Below are positions 1-10,410 of a stretch of 64,000 nt of DNA, one piece after another. The position numbers and the translations under genes were made by a program. The stretch covers positions 3,484,501 to 3,548,500 of the forward strand of contig LR990053.1 in NCBI GenBank assembly GCA_905147135.1. The letters run 5' to 3'. This DNA is from Blastobasis lacticolella. Its lineage: Eukaryota > Arthropoda > Insecta > Lepidoptera > Blastobasidae. How positions within the stretch are numbered: position 1 is the stretch's first letter; every line of letters starts with the position of its first letter. The notes under the pieces are model-generated. The model was not told the DNA's origin. It did no database searches and was given only the letters and a program-made list of their open reading frames with translations.

Positions 1-40
1 ACTCCTCCTTATTGAATATTGTTTTTGCACCTTTCACTAG

Positions 41-260
41 GTATCATGGGTCAGACGGAGAGGCAGGGACGAGATGCCAGAGCTCCTGACAGTGGGTGCA
101 GTCACCTACGCAGCTGACAGCCGGGTCTCGGTGGCCACCAGATATACTGGCAACTGGAGATTGCTCATCCGGGAGGTCAAGCCTGATGATGAAGGGGTCT
201 ACGAGTGCCAGATCTCCACGCATCCAGCGAGGGTCTTCAGGACTTATCTCCATATTAATA
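41..260 (+). CDS. dpr20: Dpr-family Ig protein, exon for second half of Ig domain 1 (partial gene)
   Basis: Internal exon of a neuronal cell-surface immunoglobulin protein; fly Dpr proteins bind DIP partners during synapse wiring. An acceptor (ctttcactag) precedes base 41 and a donor (gtgagt) follows base 260, leaving phase 1. The frame opens VSWVRRR, giving the Ig core Trp (47-49), then LLTVGAVTY, the NWRLLIREV stretch and the DEGVYECQIS F-strand with the Cys at 206-208. This is the typical Dpr Ig1 signature. The matching first Cys and the signal peptide lie in exons upstream of the window. The next exon is 5.6 kb away. The dpr20 assignment rests on remembered similarity across exons 1 to 3 (THP-RV, VVDE-G-PL-EKYYE, RGG-SVKTE); a sister Dpr is possible. 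The ATG at 74 is internal and is not the start. Confidence 0.9.
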
Positions 261-1018
261 GTGAGTTTTATTTGCTTGATTTGAACTGTGTTGCCCATGA
301 GATATAGCAATTAGTCGAATTCAAACCATTTAAGGCTTTAGCTACTAGTCTAGAAAATGGCCGTGCGATGTGTGACGTATTAACTAAATTATAAATAACT
401 ACTTATTATTATGATTGAAAAATCAAATAGTAGGAGTTAGGTCGAACGGACGATCCCACGAGATGAACGGACGACTTGGTAAAGGTAAAAGTGGGAAACC
501 GGTGGATGCAAGAGGCTACAGCGGCTTGGAGCCGTGTTCCAGATATTTGCAAGACTGTAACAGCCAATATGGTGTCGACAAAAATTACCCTTTTACACAT
601 GTGTGTTTTACTATTTTCTACGATTATTTTAGTATGTTGTGCCGTGCCTACTCAGACGTAGAATAAACGTGTTTTACTTTACATTGAAGCATAATTTAAT
701 GCAACGGTAATTAAAATTAAAATAAACTTGGAGTCGTCGGCCAGCTACGGTTTTTGCGAGCGCAACGCCGTCTTCCTTAGCTAGATGAAAAAGCACCGAA
801 GTCGAGGACAAATGGCTCGTCCGGGAGACAACATTCATAGATGCAAATGAAAAGGAATGCAAATTATTTTTGTGGGCAACGAGTATTCATTATCGGGTCA
901 CGACGAGGACGGAATGAATTTGCTTCAACTTCATTTGGGAATGGCTTCCGCTGTTTCGGAAATTGTTTGTAATTAACAGGTTTTCTGGTACTGTGGAAAG
1001 TTAGGGAGTTATAAATAA
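261..1018. other. Intron sequence, nothing recognised
   Basis: First part of the intron after the Ig1 exon. AT-rich, with short open frames that lack coding features. No repeat family seen elsewhere in the window was recognised here. Confidence 0.6.
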
Positions 1019-1296
1019 ATAGCAGTGAGGTGTCCGGCAGAGTAGAATAGCACCAACCCCTTACACTCGTGGGAGTCGTACTAGGCGACTAATGTTATCG
1101 AGGCAAAAGTTCCGGAGTCTCCATAAGATTGAATATGGGTAGCAGCGTTTTCCATTGTTATATTTATAACAATGCGATCTCCAACCCGCCTACCGAGCGT
1201 GGAAATTATGGCAATAATCTTCCCTTTCGTGGGAGAGGCCCCAAATTCTACAGCGGACTGATATGGGCTGTGATGATAAATAAATAAATAAATCTT
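1019..1296 (+). repeat. Interspersed repeat family C, full-looking copy
   Basis: Starts near a GTCCGGCAGAGTAGAATAGC block and ends in ATATGGGCTGTGATGAT followed by (AAAT)n, so it looks like a retroposed element read on the + strand. Copies in the opposite orientation lie at 11403-11656 and 32670-32925, with fragments near 32150 and 42010. It is probably a SINE or LINE 3' fragment; the class is not certain. Confidence 0.75.
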
Positions 1297-2070
1297 AATT
1301 TTAACAAAAAAATGTACATTAACAACTAGTGTACGTTAACAACAGCATTAGCTTTTACTTTGTCGTTGTTATTAACGCTTATCTCCGCCGCTCAAAGCCG
1401 TCAGCGTTCCAAGTGACACATTAATAATATGCATATTTCAGTTCAGTTGGTAGATTGTTTATTAATAACAGAATATAATTATTAATAACATTGAATAGGT
1501 AGAAATCAAATTTTAAAATGTTTTTATAATACTTAAAATGAATGATTTTAAAATGTTTGTAAATAATTATCTATTTTGATTAATGACATTATTTAAATCC
1601 TAAAATTAATTAATGTATCTAAAATTTGTATGCTGATGGCAGGTCGCAGAGGCTCCATTATACTTAATCTGTATCTAACAACTGTATAACATGTGTATCA
1701 CAAATGAATGATTATGATAGATTTGTAATTTAAAGTGTACGGAAAAGATGTTAAGGGAAGTAATAATTTAACGACCTACCTAACCCAACGTTGTTAAGAA
1801 TGACGGGCGTGCTAAAAGACTCACCACCAAGGATGCTGAAAACCAAGCGAAGTGGTTGAGGAGAAGTTGTAAGTCAGACCTTGTGCCCTTTGGGCCCACT
1901 GAAAACCAGCGTTGTGGTACGCGTCAAGCGGCCACAACATCATGCCGAGGGGGTCCAGTTGCACTGGAAGCCGCGACACGGGGTTATAACAATGCCGCTG
2001 TAGGTAGGTACACTTATTACTATCAATCTTTTTTTTTATTTTCTAACATAATTTTGACACAATAATTTGA
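1297..2070. other. AT-rich intron, then a GC-richer unassigned stretch
   Basis: 1297-1800 is AT-rich without structure. 1801-2010 is markedly more GC-rich and runs into the retroelement at 2071. It may be that element's 5' part or an older repeat; the copy at 4170-4530 does not contain it. A 69-residue open frame here has no recognisable domain. Confidence 0.45.
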
Positions 2071-2425
2071 AAGAGGTAGGGCATAGCGAGGTATCTCGTT
2101 CGAATTGGAGCCGCCCGACTGGGGAAGTACCTCCACCTTACAGAATATCGCAGCAAAATAATACTCTTTTAAATAGTATTGTGTTTCTGCCGGTGAGTAA
2201 GGTTTCCAGTGCTACATGGGGTGGGGATTTGGGGAACCGTGGCTTTGGCAGTGGAGTGACTTTTGCCTTTTTGCTGCCAGAGCAACGTGTTATAGAGGTG
2301 GGCAACGCATTGGCGATACTCTTGGTGTTGCTAATGTCTATAGGCAGTAGTGACTACTTCCCATCAGGTGGCCCGCTTGCCTGTTTGCCTATCGAATGTC
2401 ATAAAAAAAAAAAAATTTTGTACCT
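2071..2425 (+). mobile_element. Non-autonomous retroelement with poly-A tail (+ copy)
   Basis: Begins AGAGGTAGGGCATAGCG and ends in a poly-A run near 2402-2415. The 3' part carries the string GGGCAACGCATTGGCGATAC and the block CCATCAGGTGGCCCGCTTGC. Related 3' ends occur at 12120-12230 and, in reverse, at 51850-51985, so the tail type is shared with LINEs in this window. A nearly identical copy lies in reverse at 4170-4530. The 168-residue frame across it is not a gene. Confidence 0.8.
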
Positions 2426-3390
2426 AATTGTCGTGTCGTGTTGTCTACGTGTAATAAAAGTCTTCTTTCTTCTTTCTTTCTTTGACACCGCGCGAGAGCA
2501 CAACCTTGATCGACGCCAGGATGATAATGACCCAACCAGGCGTTTTTGTCGATTGAGATCACAGAATATGTAGGGACACCTATGTGTTTGTTTAGTGTGT
2601 AGAAATCCAGTTTACGCTCAATTCAATACATTTATTAACAGCCAATTGCACAAATACACCTACATTAAAAACGTGAAATCTTTGAAATCATGAAAATGAA
2701 AGGAAAGATTAGAAGTGTAGAAACAAACAAACGGCCAAACGAAGACAGAAACATTTTAAAAATTCTTATTGCACTATTATTTCTTCATCGCCCTAAATAA
2801 TTTTATTATAAATATATTCAATGTACAGACACACTTTTTTACTGTTTTATTATAAGTATACCCAGATTATACAATGCAATCCAATAATGAATAGGAAAAA
2901 GGCCGACAAATGAAGATGATACGATCCAATAATACGATTTAGTGAAACGTACCTATATCCAATAAATATATACCAAAGCCTCCTTCAGTAAGATGAAGGA
3001 GGCTATATATATACCCAATCAAGTTACCTAATAAATCAACTTACTCCGCTTCTTTTAAACTTATTAGGGCGCTACTTTCAATCCTGATTCATTTAGAAAC
3101 GAGACTATATTCACTAGGTTTCATTAAATTTGCCCACGCTGTTTTATTTTGTCGGTTTTCCAGGAATTAATTTATGAATCTGCGTGGGTGGCGTTGAAAG
3201 TTGTTTAGTCAGGTGTTAGCTTGCCAGAAAATTGTCTTGCTATTAAATACCTGGTTTGTATGTCGCCAATATGAGAGATAGACATAAACATAGACGTAAC
3301 TTTATTTGGTCACATACAAAAAACTCAAAATTAACAAAATAAGTTCATAATAGGGAAGTCATCGGACCAAATTGAGCGTATTAAATAAAT
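2426..3390. other. AT-rich intron, nothing recognised
   Basis: Low-complexity AT-rich DNA with a CTTTCTTTCTTT stretch near 2464-2484. No repeat or coding signal was recognised. Confidence 0.5.
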
Positions 3391-3575
3391 ATTATGCACG
3401 CGCGAGTTCATGTCTATCCGGCACGATCGCTTTAATAATTTGAGTAGCAATTATTGTAGGCTCGATACATCGCCATCTCACTCGGTTGCGGGTTGAGCGA
3501 GTGAGTCATGTATAGTCCGTTCGAGTTAGACGGTCGGGCTGATGGACATGAACTCGAGCGCGCTCCGTATAATTA
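3391..3575. mobile_element. MITE-like element with imperfect terminal inverted repeats
   Basis: The left end reads CGCGCGAGTTCATGTCTATC and the right end reads GATGGACATGAACTCGAGCG, which are imperfect reverse complements about 25-30 nt long. The interior is GC-richer than the surrounding intron. No second copy was seen in the window. The following 3576-3850 is also GC-richer but unassigned. Confidence 0.5.
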
Positions 3576-4169
3576 GTGTCAAATAAAAAGAGACTTGGCG
3601 GGTCACGTGGTTCGACTTGCGCTGTATACGATTACCTGCGCGAAATCCCCTCCACTGCCATTTGACAAGTCTCTTCTTTCATGATGCGGGTTATACAAGG
3701 CGGTAAATGTTGCTCATTTCGGCTAGTTTCGACTTCGTATCTACTCACACACGTGCGACAGAGACAATGCACTATGAAGCCGAGCTAGCTGATGTGCGGT
3801 CTCGCTCATAAATGCACGACCACCTTGAAGTTCGTATTGCTGTGCATCTGTTAAAAGATTTTATAGCATATAGCACACTGTTAGAAAGGGAATAAAGTAG
3901 GAAACATTTAAAAATTAAAATAATACCTAAATTGCTTCTAGTTTTTTTTTATTACGATTCAGAATAACTTTGTCAGTTTTCCAATTAATAGTTAGTGTTT
4001 TTTTTTATTTAAAAATGAATTTAACATTATGTGCAAATACATTTAAAAAAACTGTAGCAATTTACTAAATTAATAATAAATTTTTGCCTCTCTTATCCTC
4101 AAATACAGCCTGTATTATCGAAAAGTATTTTAATATATAAGACAAAGTTTGGAAATTAATAACAGCAAT

Positions 4170-4530
4170 TTCCTTTTTTTTTTTTTTTTGTCATATGGTA
4201 GGCAAACAGGCAAGCGGTCACCACTGCCTATAGACATTAGCAACACCAAGAGTATCGCTAATGCGTTGCCCACCTCTATAACACGTTGCTCTGGCAGCAA
4301 AAAGCAAATGCCACTCCACTGCCAAAGCCACGGTTCCCCAAATCCCCACCCCATGGAGCACTGGAAACCTTACTCACCGGCAGAAACACAATACTATTTA
4401 AAAGAGTATTATTTAGCTGCGATATTCTATAAGGTGGAGGTACTTCCCCAGTCGGGCGGCTCCAATTCGAACGAGATACCCCGCTATGCCCTACCTCTCT
4501 TAGATACCCCGCTATGCCCTACCTCTTATT
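4170..4530 (-). mobile_element. Non-autonomous retroelement with poly-A tail (- copy)
   Basis: Reverse-complement relative of 2071-2425: poly-T at 4173-4189 corresponds to the A tail, and the element's 5' end is near 4510. At that 5' end a ~27-bp piece containing GGGTATCT is repeated twice in tandem (around 4480-4530); the + copy has it once. The two copies differ by only scattered substitutions over about 340 bp. A diverged member of the same group, also minus strand, is at 19790-19960. Confidence 0.8.
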
Positions 4531-5130
4531 TATTAAATAAATAAAAAAACTGCTGTTACACATGATTTTTCCTAAAAGTGGTCTTGCACTTATGAACGCG
4601 GACTGTACATTATTTACCACCAACATCAGCTGTTCTATTACTCCTGGCTGTACGTACAGTTTTAAAATGATTTCACGCTGTTTGCACCAACAAGCGTTTT
4701 TCATTGTGGAAATTTTAATTTCCTCTTGGAACTGGACTTCAAAAGACTCGCTCTGCCTTTGACTAGTAGGTAATAATTTAGTACAGATCGCAGCTCAAGT
4801 TACGCTGGCTGGACAATAAGGAATAGTCGAAGAGAATTTTGCTCGTCTATCCGCGTACCATTCATGCCGGACTGGAAAAATAGGATTTATTACAATAGAA
4901 TACAATACAATACAGATAGCAATTTGATGATTATATTTTATATAACAACTTAAATGTCATTGGTGTTTCTTTTCAGCATTTATTGTCCTTTCTTCTGTCA
5001 CTTTTCAACTCCAACATCTCCAGCAGTGGATTATCACGAGCTGATGATAACACTGTAATATATAACCATGTATGTATGTGTGTATGTAAACTCTTTATTG
5101 CTTAATAAATACAGCATCATATTGGCGTTA
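4531..5130. other. Intron sequence with a possible short LINE tail
   Basis: A run of AATACAATACAATAC at about 4900-4914 and ACTCTTTATTGC at 5090 resemble the reverse complement of LINE 3' tails seen at 44098-44160 and 56140. Otherwise nothing was recognised. Confidence 0.4.
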
Positions 5131-5490
5131 ATATCTTCAGGATCCAGGATCCACTTTGTCTATAAAACAGGATTTGGCACATTAGATAATTGCAGTAGAC
5201 CGACTGCTATCTGACCTCCGTAACCCCCAGGGGAACCTGACGAGAGGGCCTATCGGCTATCTCAGTGTACAACTGAATTTGACATAAAAAAATCTGACAC
5301 TACTCTAATTTGGTAGACGCTATTGCCAGTTTTCAACGTAGATGACGTGGTGTAGAATGATCTAGTGTCAAATACAGTTGTCAACTGAGTTAGCCAATAG
5401 TCCCGCAGATCGGATCATGGTTACACATTCAGTCGCCCGAATGTGAATGGTTCCTCACAATATTTTTCCTCATCGTACCTACTGGCTTCG
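5131..5490 (-). mobile_element. SINE-B copy carrying an inserted MITE (composite copy 1)
   Basis: SINE-B in reverse orientation. Blocks such as CAGGATTTGGCACATTAGAT, CTATCTGACCTCCGTAAC and GGATCATGGTTACACATTCA match other SINE-B copies in order. At 5246-5404 the SINE is interrupted by a ~160-bp MITE, listed separately. The same interrupted arrangement occurs at 47870-48155. Confidence 0.75.
5246..5404. mobile_element. MITE inside SINE-B (copy 1), ~39-bp TIRs
   Basis: The left end GGGCCTATCGGCTATCTCAG pairs with the reverse complement of the right end (GGGACTATTGGCTAACTCAG), and the similarity continues through ACAACTG-ATTTGACA. It is flanked by CGAGA on the left and GCAGA on the right, consistent with a short target duplication of the SINE sequence. 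The second copy, at 47957-48116, is nearly identical. Confidence 0.8.
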
Positions 5491-5857
5491 GTTAGTGTTT
5501 CACTAATGTACTATTATTTTTTATTGGATTAGGCACGCATTTGACTGTCATCTCACCTAGTCACATGACTAAAAAAAAGTAATTGATACATGGTGGCACT
5601 GAGGATCGAATTCAGTACATCTCGCTTACAAGTCCGACTCTAACTCGACTTGTCGTTTACTCTCTCTCTTCCGCATTTACTCTCGTTTACTCTGTCACTT
5701 TTCAACCCCCTTAGTGGAATACCACGGACTGATGAGAACACTGCGACAGAAGAGCCTATAAAACATAGATGCCTTTCAGACAGCCTGTGACTTTGTCGTC
5801 TGGACATGTCGTCTTGTTTGTCGGACAACTTCTACGAACGTCTCTTTCCTCCACCAG
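5491..5857. other. End of the intron before the Ig2 exon
   Basis: No repeat recognised. The polypyrimidine tract and acceptor (TCTCTTTCCTCCACCAG) immediately precede base 5858. Confidence 0.6.
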
Positions 5858-6032
5858 CTCCCCAAGTGTGGGTGGTGGACGAAGCCGGCGCCCCGCTAGT
5901 GGAGAAGTACTACGAGGCGGAGTCCACGCTGGCGCTGCTATGCCGCGCTCGCGATGTGGAGACGCCCACGCTGCTGACCTGGCTGCACGAAGGGCGCGCC
6001 CTCAATGCTGACACCACCAGAGGTGGGATCAG
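5858..6032 (+). CDS. dpr20: Dpr-family Ig protein, exon for first half of Ig domain 2
   Basis: Internal exon in frame with 41-260: the split codon a|ct gives Thr, then PQVWVVDEAG. Read on, it contains PLVEKYYEAESTLALLC with the first Ig2 Cys at 5941-5943, the core Trp at 5980-5982 (LTWLHEG) and the Dpr-type TTRGGI at the end. The acceptor is CCACCAG before 5858; the donor gtaagc follows 6032, leaving phase 2. Dpr Ig2 domains carry this W and RGG pattern before the D strand. The exon is GC-rich against an AT-rich intron, as expected of coding sequence here. A frame starting at ATG 5806 reads into the exon from the intron and is not a separate gene. Confidence 0.92.
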
Positions 6033-6203
6033 GTAAGCGACGAGTTTTACCGGGATGTCAATCGGCTGCCGAGTATGTTTAACCAGTGTCGTGGCCCCCA
6101 GCGGAAAACCAAGGTTCACGAACGGTATGGGAATAATGATCTTCTTTTTGACGTGCATAAAATCCATTCGCTGTCCAAGGATAGCGGCAAGGTTATGTGT
6201 TAG

Positions 6204-6454
6204 AGCTCGTCTAATCTAAAATGACGCGCCCCACTATCGCATTAACGCACACAAGCAAGTTTAAAATATGGACGCAATACATATACAAATGCCGTTGTAA
6301 TTGGTCATTTAGTTGTAGGTGAGATTCAAACGTAGGAATACGCGTCGTTCATTGGCTCCCACACAGATGAAGTGTCGTTATCAATATTTGCACTCACACA
6401 TCAAAATCAACTTAACTAAGCAGTGGGGCGCGTCATTTTAGACTAGACGAGCTC
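6204..6454. mobile_element. MITE family D, copy 1 (TA-flanked)
   Basis: Ends GAGCTCGTCTAATCTAAAAT and its reverse complement-like right end ATTTTAGACTAGACGAGCTC, followed by GACGCGCCCC on the left and GGGGCGCGTC on the right: TIRs of about 32 bp. TA lies at both edges, consistent with a TA target duplication of the Tc1/mariner type. Other copies are at 13774-13992 and 23270-23531. Confidence 0.85.
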
Positions 6455-8157
6455 TACTCGCTTATCATAAAAAATGACAGTCCTACCCACTAACCACGTT
6501 GCTCTCTTATATTCTGTGCCTAAACGAGACCATGGGACCTTCTAAGATCATTATTAGTAATAATATCTACTGAATAGGAGAGCATAAATGAACTTAAACT
6601 TTTCTATCGTAAAATTCATTGCCTCCTTAAGAATTGTGTTTATATGTGTAAAAATTGCACCAACAAAACCAAGTAGTTAATGCGACATACAAAATTAATG
6701 CGCTAAGTCGTGAAACTGAATTTTGTATTTTTTTTTATTTATTTGGCACACTAAACTGTCGCATATTATCGATATGTAGCATATACTACTTAAATATAAA
6801 TAATCTAATATGGAACCAACGACAATACCCACAGAGTAGTTAATATAATTCATTACCTACACTATATAATACAATGAAGTAGTTCGATGTACTTAAAATT
6901 TAACAGAAATTAACGGAAAGAGTCATACGACGCTCCACAAACTTACGTAATTATTTTGTCACTTTATACGGACGTAGTTGTAATACTTGACAACTACCTA
7001 AAATTTCAAAGCTCAACAACGACAACGTAATTCAAGAGCAGCGCAATGTTACGTTTTGTGAAGCGAATCTCCAAATATTTATCAGAATTGAGCCTATTAG
7101 AATTCGGAAGTGTAGTATAGAATGTGTACTGTGTTCCCCTCACAAAGACTTGAAAATATTTAGCGTTCATTTGCCGGACAATTTCTGCCCACACTCTGCC
7201 GGTTACCTATACAACGTTTAAAATGCGCTGTATTTTTAATCCGATCCCAAATAACGAAATACTTTAAACACCTGTAACAAACCCGAAAAGTTATAAATAA
7301 TTTTGAAATTCCCTACCGTTTCTATTGAATAAAAATTCAACATGAAAAGCTTTTCGGGCGTATACAATTTCAATAAAGCTCCAAATCACTTTTGTTCGCC
7401 GACCTCAGCTACATGGGCATCGTTAATTTCGTTTCATTGTTTAATTCCTGTAATTAAACAATGAAAATTTAAAGATTTCGTTATTTTTCATGTTATAATA
7501 CGCGAATGAGTCTATGGTCTCAATTAATACAAAAAATTAAGATAAATATCATTTATTTCAAGTTTCACAGACTCGTAGACTCAATCCTCATTAAATTGTT
7601 CGGATAAGTTGCGTCGTCACGAACGTTGGCATTGCTAAATATTCAATCCAATTTTTACGAGTTCAACCTCAATTTGGCGGAATTACACTCGTCAGATGAC
7701 GGTTCACAGATTCCATTAGTCTGAGGATCCGAAGGTATCCGGAATTATCTGGAATTTATGTTGAATTCACGGATCAGCGTCCGGAGAGATTGCAAACAAT
7801 TTGAGACTATGTTAAGTAATTGTTGGGGATTTGGATGTTTGGTTTTACTTTTCAAAATATATTTATCGTGAACGAATTTTCAGCACACATGAATATTTAG
7901 AAGTATTAAGTATGTATCAGCGTGTCAGTTTGTCTGCGGCATTGTAGCTCGCGAACGGATGGCCTGAATTCGATGCGGGTTTTTATGTGAAAATCCGTTT
8001 AATCGAAATAGTTCTTAGTTTTGTTTAATTAAAATCAGTTCAGCAGGTTACAATATATTTGGCAGTATGTAGTAGAGTGGTCGGTAGGTTATTTGTCATC
8101 ATCATATCATAATCTGGTTCAATAGATTCGGGCGCCCATTCGCACCCCATAACGAAA
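6455..8157. other. AT-rich intron with a perfect hairpin
   Basis: No transposon family recognised across 1.7 kb. The one notable structure is a perfect 15-bp inverted repeat with a 5-nt loop at 7432-7466 (arm TTTCATTGTTTAATT). Short open frames here lack coding features. Confidence 0.5.
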
Positions 8158-8240
8158 TAAACAAATCAAATCAAAATTTATTTATTGAGTAGGACATTAA
8201 ATATCTCTTTCAATCGTCAAAGAGGAGAGCGTAGGAAAGT
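8158..8240 (-). repeat. LINE-tail-like fragment
   Basis: Contains GGACATTAAATATCTCTTTC and AATCGTCAAAGAGGAG. A closely related stretch is at 41165-41290, where it follows a poly-T run, so both appear to be 3' tails of a retroelement read on the minus strand. Confidence 0.6.
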
Positions 8241-8558
8241 ATATATTATCATAATAATTTTAAATTGAATATAAATAGAAATACTTGAACTGTATTTGAA
8301 CTTTGAACTTCCTACATTTGACTCAGTCCGTAGTGTTCAATACGATATAATATCCAGCGAGCCCACGAGGCGAAAGGATATAAATCTAGACGGATTGGAT
8401 AGCTGTGAACTAGTAATCCGGCACATTGACTCAATAGGGGTTGGGGCACACATATTCGAGTCGAAGATTGCCTACTCTAAAAGTAGGTGATGTTGTTCGT
8501 CGAATAAAAGTGGGTATTCACAGAAAAGGCCCAATGTTGAGTAATAAAATTAAATACT

Positions 8559-8905
8559 TGGTGGCCGGGCGGTTCAGTATCCGACTCGTAAGCTAGAGGT
8601 ACCGGATCCGAATCCCGCTGCGGCCATGTACAAATGACTCGTTTCTGAGTTATGTACATTAGTTGAATTCTAACCGGCGCTCTTACGGTGAGGGAAAACA
8701 TAGTGATGAAACCTGCAAATACAGGCAACTGAATTTGTAACCATGATCAAATCTGGTCAGGTTACCCTGGTAGCAGGGTCACGGAGGTCAGATGGTGGTC
8801 GCTCCACTGTTATTACCTGATCGCCAAATCCTGGATCATAATCAAGGCGGACCCCGGGCCCTCGTCATCGAGAGCACAACCGGGACATTAACGCTAAGAT
8901 GATGT
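8559..8905 (+). mobile_element. SINE-B, full-length-looking sense copy (tRNA-derived)
   Basis: The 5' head reads GGTGGCCGGGCGGTTCAGTA (A-box-like) and GGATCCGAATCCCGC (B-box-like), which marks it as derived from a tRNA gene. The body follows through CTGGTCAGGTTACCCTGGTA, CAAATCCTGGATCATAATC and GAGCACAACCGGGACATTAA to GATGATG. SINE-B is the most frequent element in the window, mostly in reverse orientation: 5131, 17562, 24745, 25395, 32970, 47870 and 63004 are minus and 22561 is plus. Confidence 0.85.
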
Positions 8906-9432
8906 TGACTTAAAATAATAACATAAATTACGCGTTACCAATCCCAAATAAACATCGTACAGTAAAATAATAGTGCCTACTGCACTAAATTGCGATATAA
9001 TTAGTATAACGAGGAGAGCCTCGGCGCATGATACTGTTGTACTGTCGAAACTACAAAGACTCGTCGCACAAACCACTTTGCTTTTTGTAACAAGCTCCGT
9101 GTGGTGAAACGATGTGGTCTCTGCCCGTAGGAGTACCTATGTGGGAAAAAGATGTGACTTTTAGTAACGAGTACAAGTAACTAATGTCTATCTAGGCCCG
9201 AAAATTATAAATAATAGCTAATCATTCGACAGGACACTTTTATAACTTCGATTTATTTCTATTTATTGTAATTTAGATATATTGATATACTCTTCATTGC
9301 ACACAAAATTTAGCTGTATATAAAAAAAAATTGTAAAAACCCGATATTAATTACTTTCAAACCACAATCCGCAAATATCCCCTTCAAGTATCCGCAAGGT
9401 GCACCGAGAACCAGGAAAAAGTCGTAGATACC
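8906..9432. other. Intron sequence, nothing recognised
   Basis: AT-rich; short open frames only. Confidence 0.5.
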
Positions 9433-9594
9433 AGCTGCACGGCTAGCACAAGTGTACCCGCGACACAGCTCGCGCCACGAGAGAGCGTTTGTTTCCTTCT
9501 CTCAATACTAAGATAAAAGAGATAGCAGTATCAATGTCGCGACGCGGCTTTTCTCGCTTATCGCGGGAGAGAGCACATTTGTGCTAGCCGTGCT
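9433..9594. mobile_element. MITE family E, copy 1
   Basis: TIRs GCACGGCTAGCACAAGTGT and ACATTTGTGCTAGCCGTGC bound a ~160-bp GC-richer body containing GCGACACAGCTCGCG. A diverged second copy is at 12549-12708 in the same intron. Confidence 0.8.
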
Positions 9595-9799
9595 GGATGC
9601 GGACGGCACAGGACCAGTCTTTGTTCTCCACTAAGTTTTTGGGGCCTACTAAAGGCCACCCCTAAAGGCTGAAGATTAATTTCTTTCAAACCACTGACCG
9701 ACCCGATTTCGATTAAAGGAGACTGGGTAAGTATGTAGGCGAAGTGGACTATGGCCAAATAACGACATCGGTATAGTATTTACATTTAGCACCCTCAAA

Positions 9800-9922
9800 T
9801 ACAGGATGTATTTGAGCGGGTGTAAACTGCCGGGTCCGATTTTGATGTCGTGCGGCATAAGAACAAAGCTGAATGTCTTCAACCTATACTTCGTAACCAT
9901 GTCGCTGCTGGTTCAAATAATA
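9800..9922 (+). repeat. Separated unit of the ~143-bp tandem array
   Basis: Holds the unit core (CTGCCGGGTCCGATTTTGAT, CGGCATAAGAA, GTCGCTGCTGGTTCAAATAA) found five times at 10411-11065. It is cut off from the array by the insertion at 9923-10410. Confidence 0.8.
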
Positions 9923-10410
9923 AATAAATAATCATTTATTTCAGAATTTACAATTCCATATCTATTTAAATTCATTACCAAAAATATAAAAATAATAACA
10001 ATGTCAAATTCCATATGTCAATTAACTAAAAGTATAAATGTCAAACAATTTCATAAAATCATAAATTTAACCATGTCAATACCTATCTATACCAATGCCT
10101 ATCTCGTGAACGGAAGCTGTCTCTGTACAGTCGTCCAGTGGTGGCTAATGGGACACTCGCACTTACCTGCCACAGTCCTCAGGATGGTGTTGCGACGGCC
10201 GCAAACTCTGTTCATCAGGGTACTTTTACTTTTCTGCGTATTATCGCATAAAAATCATTTGTTCGCGCCTCGGCAAACATGCCAGAGGCGCTGCAGCGCC
10301 ACGGCAGTCGCAACAACATCCTGAAAGTATTATTGTACTGAACACGCAGAGCGTTATAGGCCTTCTGCGAGTATCTCACCCATAGGATGCTAGTATAAAA
10401 AGATTGGCAT
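9923..10410 (-). mobile_element. 5'-truncated LINE fragment inserted in the tandem array
   Basis: On the minus strand the frame within 10215-10517 includes YNALRVQYNNTFRMLLRLP and CSASGMFAEA, a C-terminal signature I associate with insect non-LTR retrotransposons. The AT-rich 3' tail is at the left edge (AATAAATAAATAATCATTTA). The element lies between CAAATAATA and AATATGTCACTTG of the array, with ATAATA-like sequence on both sides as a probable target duplication. Frames are broken, so it is dead. Confidence 0.7.

Noticed and set aside
2067..2573. A 168-residue protein
   Set aside because: It runs through a retroelement 3' region and its poly-A tail; the inverted copy at 4170 shows it is repeat sequence.
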